64,000 bases of DNA, from assembly GCA_030267565.1 (NCBI GenBank), contig BRXU01000017.1:1768501-1832500 (forward strand). Direction: 5' to 3'. Made by a program: the position numbers and the translations under genes. Positions 60,082 to 64,000 of the stretch are shown here, in pieces. The stretch is from Pleodorina starrii (Eukaryota > Chlorophyta > Chlorophyceae > Chlamydomonadales > Volvocaceae). The notes under the pieces were generated by a model. The model ran no database searches. It was not told the origin of the DNA and was given only the letters and a program-made list of their open reading frames with translations. Position 1 is the stretch's first letter, and every line of letters begins with the position of its first letter.

Positions 60082-63000
60082 CTAATCCAGCTCGGGCATG
60101 CGGCGTATGCGGCCCATGTAGTACGGCAGCCGGGGGCGGATCTCCCGCCGCTCCTGGAACACCTGGGGATGGGCGGATGGGGCGAGGCGGTGTGGACGGG
60201 CGGCGTGGACGGGCGGGGGCACACGTTTCGATGCTGCTGTTGCTGCACGTCGATCATTTTTGAATGTCCTAAACAGGCCCCAGCCGCGTCGGAGCAACAC
60301 GGCTTTCGCCCGCTCCACCCCCTCCCACCCCACTTCCAAGTAACCTCCTCCTCTAACGCTCCTCCTCCGCGCACCTTCTCTTGCTCGTTGAGTGGCCGCG
60401 TGCGCCCGTCGCCGGTGGCCACGTACAGCGGCGGGTACTGCGTCGTACCATCGGCGTTGATGCCGTACACGACGACCGGCCGCGTGAGCTCCGTGCGCAG
60501 GTTGGACGGCCAGGGCCCCGTCTCGTGTGAACTCAGACGCAGCTTCTCGCCGCGCTGCGGTGCGCAACACATTCACATCAACAGGTTAAGCACACAGACA
60601 GACAGAAAGACAGACAGACCTAGGGCTCCAGGGATCTAGGTAAGGAAAACAGACCGAGTCATTCGGTTATTTCGGAGCGAAGATTCCACCCTCGTGGAAG
60701 GGCATCTAGACAGCTTCACAAGGGCGCCACGACGCGAGGGTGGTACCCTCTGAGGGAAGCAGGCGGGTGCGGAGGGGTGCGAGGCGGGCGGGACCCGAAC
60801 AGCTCTCTCACGCACGGCAGAGAGGGGGCAGAGGCGGGCCCGACTGGCACACCGGCACACCGGGGCAGCGCAACGCAGCGCCGCGCCGCGCCGGGGCTTC
60901 GGACAGCAGCCTGAGCTGGTGATGGTGGTGGAATGGCGGGCAGTGGGCGCTGGGCCGAGAAGGCGCTCCGGAGCCGCAGATGCCCCCCTGTGGAGGCCCC
61001 CCCTCCCCCTTCCCCTCCCCCTCATCCTCCCTCCCTCCCTCCCCTTCCCCCTCCCGACCACTCACCACGCCCAGGTTGAAGAGGAGGTCGTTGCGGAACC
61101 TGTCGTACATTTGCTCGTCCAGCGACTCGGCCAGCTTGCGGTTGAGGGCGCTCAGCTCGCTCTCACCCGCCCGGTCAAACTCCTCCAGGCTGTAGCCCTC
61201 GAATGCCGGGTAGGTGGGCAGCCGCGCCACGTGGCGCTCACCGCTGCCGCTGCCGTACACCTTGCCGGCCACACGCGCCTCCAGAAACGCAGCCAGTGCA
61301 TCCCAGCTGGCCACGTCACCCGGCCGACCCTGCTGGCCCTGCTGACCCTGACTCTGACCCTGCTGGCCCTCGCCCTCGCCGGCGGCTCCCTGCCCCGCGC
61401 CGGGCTCCGCCGCTGCCGCTGCTGCTGCTGCCGCTACGCCCACACCCGCCGCCAGCGCGTCCGCCTCTGCGGCTGCGTTCCTGAACCTCAGCTGCATGGC
61501 CGCCTCCACCTGCAGGGCGCGAGTGAGGGCGGTGGGGTCCGCTTCGTGGAGCACCTGCGGGGGAGGGAGGGGGGAGGGAGGGGGGGGGAAGGGGAGGGGG
61601 GAGGGGAGGAAGGGGAGGGTTTTATGTAGATGAGGTCGCAGCGGTGGAACGGAGGCGACCCGGGGAACGAAGCGGAGGGGACTTAAGGGGGGACATCTTC
61701 ATCACCCAATGCCCCCCATCCACCCCACCCACCCACCCCCACCTCGAGCATGGCCAGTGACAGCACCGGCACCGGCATCCAACAACCCCAACCACCCCAA
61801 CTACCCAACTACCCATGTGCCGCTGCATTGCTGCACTGCTGCACATCGCTCTCAGCTCCCAACCCCACCGCGCGTCCCCTTCCCTCTCCTTCCCTTCCCC
61901 TCCCCTCCCTCCGCTGTGCTCCCACATCTCTGCCCCCACCTCACCTCCAACATGCGCCGCTTTCGGGCCGGGTCTACCGACGGCAGGGCCAGCCGCCGCT
62001 CCACAACCGACTGAGACGGCGCCAGAAGGTCGGCCCACATGGCGTCAGTTGCGACGTACTGCCGTACCAACGACCGCGCTAACCGTGTATCGGACGCGGC
62101 CGGCGCTGCGGCGGCTGACAGGCGGGAAGGGCAGGCGGAGGAGGAGGAGGAAGGAGCGGCAAGGGGAGTGAGGAGCCGGTTGGTGCGGCGGGCGGGGAGG
62201 CAGGCAGGCGGGTGGGGCTGCCCTTGTCTTCGTTTGCAGTGCCAGTCAGCCCATTTGCCAAGTTCGGACTGGGTTCTGAAATCCCCCGGCCCCGGCCCCC
62301 CAACCCCCCGGCGGGCCGCCCGGCGCCTCGTACGGTGCCGTACCCGTCTTGGCCGCCGCCCCCAGCGGCTCCGGATCCAGCGCCACCACCTTCGCCACCA
62401 GCGCCGACCGGGCGGCCTCCAGCGACTCCAGCGCCGAAACCACAGCGGCCGCCTGCCGCTCCGGAACCGGCGCGAACCCAAATATGTCCACCGAGAGCTG
62501 CCGCGGCGGCAGCGCCCCGCCGCCGCTGCTGGCGGCGGAGCCGCCCGCGGCGGCGGCGGCGGCGGCAGAAGCCGCCGCCGCGGCTTCGGGCCCCCGGTAC
62601 GCTGCCTCCTTGGCGGCGCGCGCCAGATCGACTCCGGCGGCGCTGAGGCGGATGGATATCTCCGGCAGCAGCCGCAGCACCGACCCGCGGGTCTTTGGAG
62701 AAAGGGTGAAGAAGGCGCGCTGCAGAGCGCGGCCGCCGTCGTCGCCGGCGCCCTGACACGATACGACACGACACGACACGGCGCGTTGCGAAAGGCCAGT
62801 GGCGCAGTGGGGCATGGCGGGCCGCGCAAGAGCTCGACATGCACGAGTGGTACGGCATGCACGAGTAGTACGGCTTGCACTAGTACGGCATGCGCGGCGG
62901 CTGAGGATGGCGGCATCTCCAGGCACACACAGGACAGGACAGGACAGGACGAGAGCGAACCACCAGGACAGGCCCGCACCCCCAGCACCCCCCCGGCATG

Positions 63001-63863
63001 AGCTTCGTGACTTTCCGTACGCCCCCACCCCTCCCCCCTTCCCCTCCCTCCCGGCATCAGCGTATCAGCCCCCACCTCCAGGACCGGCGCCAGGACCTCC
63101 GTAAGCTTCTGTCGTACAGCCAGCAGGCCCTCGCTCGGCGCCGCCGCCGCCGGCTCGCCCTCGCCCCCGCCTCCACTCGAGGTGGTGGTGGCGGTGGCGG
63201 TGGTGGTGGTGGTTGCCTCGGCTGCCTCCCGGAGCACCGCCTCCCCCGCCGCCGCCAGCGCCGCATCGACCGCCGAGCGCATCGCGGCAGCTCGGCGCTC
63301 CTCCTGTGGGGCGGGAACCGCGGGATGCCCACGAGAAGTGATGCCGAAGAGAAGTGATGCCGATAAGAAAGAGGGCGAGTGAGAAAGAGGGAGAGCGAGC
63401 GAGGGGCGAGTGCGCAGTGCGGGGGTGGGGTGTGGGGTGGGGTGGGGTTCCCGCCGCCGGGCCGGGCCGGACCGGCTCAGGCCGTGCTACCACCTCTTTT
63501 CTGCCCTTCTGAATAGTGAACCTAAAACCCCCACCCAGGGCACCACCCAGTGCCCCACAACACCCAGTCCACAAACATTTCCCCCCCCCCTTTAACCCCC
63601 GCCATGCCCTGCCCCGCCCCCACCAGCAGCAGCGGCGACGCCGCCACCACCTCCTCCACGGCCGCCACCACCGCCTCGATTGCCGTACGGTACGACTGCA
63701 GATCCTCCTTCAGGTACTCGTCTCCGCCGAGGACGGCCGCCGCCATCTCGGCCGCCCGATCCAGATCCGCCAGGAAGGCCGTACGGATTCGGTTGCTGTC
63801 GTACCCGTACTGGCCGAGCAAGTCCACGAGCTGCAGCTGCATCTTCTGAGCGGCGGCGACCAC
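60082..63863 (-). CDS. Unrecognised protein, C-terminal 598 residues (5' end outside window)
   Basis: Seven exons from the 5' end: 63624-63863, 63076-63303, 62344-62752, 61945-62114, 61066-61554, 60375-60554, 60082-60162; 1,797 nt, 598 aa, all phases consistent. The first visible exon opens at an acceptor, so more exons lie upstream and the right edge cuts the gene. Helical blocks are visible: KMQLQLVDLLGQYGYDSNRI, AFLADLDRAAEMAAAVLGG, TRLARSLVRQYVATDAMW, and LNRKLAESLDEQMYDRFRND. A less helical C-terminus follows (GPWPSNLRTELTRPVVVYGI, YPPLYVATGDGRTRP, RPRLPYYMGRIRRMPELD). Ala/Gly/Gln-rich insertions separate the blocks. I do not recognise the family. There is no visible motif for a catalytic site. 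The regular exon phases and conserved-looking C-terminus argue for a real gene. Confidence 0.72.
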
Positions 63864-64000
63864 CTGCGCCCGCCAGAGGAGGCGCCAAGGTCCAGGGAGG
63901 GGCCGGGGAGCAGCAATGTGTGCCGTCCATCTAACCCTTCAACACACACAAACACACACACACCCCGACGCGGCGGAACCTGCCCGCCCGGCGCCTGTTC

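Overview
This is a nuclear window from a volvocine green alga (Chlamydomonas/Volvox/Gonium group). Genes are GC-rich, with many short GT-AG introns and long Ala/Gly/Pro/Gln tracts. TGTAA poly(A) signals are present, and there is an interstitial copy of the Chlamydomonas-type telomere unit (TTTTAGGG). The PSBP1 and peroxiredoxin proteins are close to what I recall of Chlamydomonas proteins. Gene models were assembled by hand from splice-site phase and family similarity. Each joined CDS divides by three; exon edges are good to about 1-2 bases except where stated.

Layout. 0.2-2.0 kb (+): 3' end of an NPC1 sterol transporter, cut by the left edge. 4.0-5.5 kb (+): PSBP1 of photosystem II. 6.5-16.0 kb (-): a complete 13-exon REV1 translesion polymerase of about 2,098 residues. 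It lies head-to-tail behind SDHAF2 (16.3-17.3 kb, -), which is followed upstream by a purine-synthesis GAR transformylase (18.4-19.35 kb, -). 19.4-22.6 kb holds no convincing gene but contains a 432-bp tandem duplication with palindromes. 22.6-24.1 kb: mitochondrial uL14 (-) and an Mpv17/PMP22 membrane protein (+), divergent over 272 bp. 25.8-33.1 kb (-): a 13-exon coiled-coil protein of unknown function. 33.9-35.9 kb (+): type II peroxiredoxin. 36.8-40.4 kb (+): a drug/metabolite-superfamily transporter. 42.4-46.3 kb (+): a 1,152-residue low-complexity protein with one Trp-rich island. 48.9-58.2 kb (-): two paralogous Cys-rich genes with identical internal exon lengths, separated by a small ankyrin gene. 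60.1-63.9 kb (-): the C-terminal part of an unrecognised gene, cut by the right edge.

The genes are mostly unrelated housekeeping functions with no operon logic: photosystem II, translesion synthesis, succinate dehydrogenase flavinylation, purine synthesis, mitochondrial translation, peroxide detoxification and sterol/solute transport. The least familiar content is the duplicated Cys-rich family, the coiled-coil protein, the Trp-island protein and the right-edge gene. I recognise none of these four as a described family.
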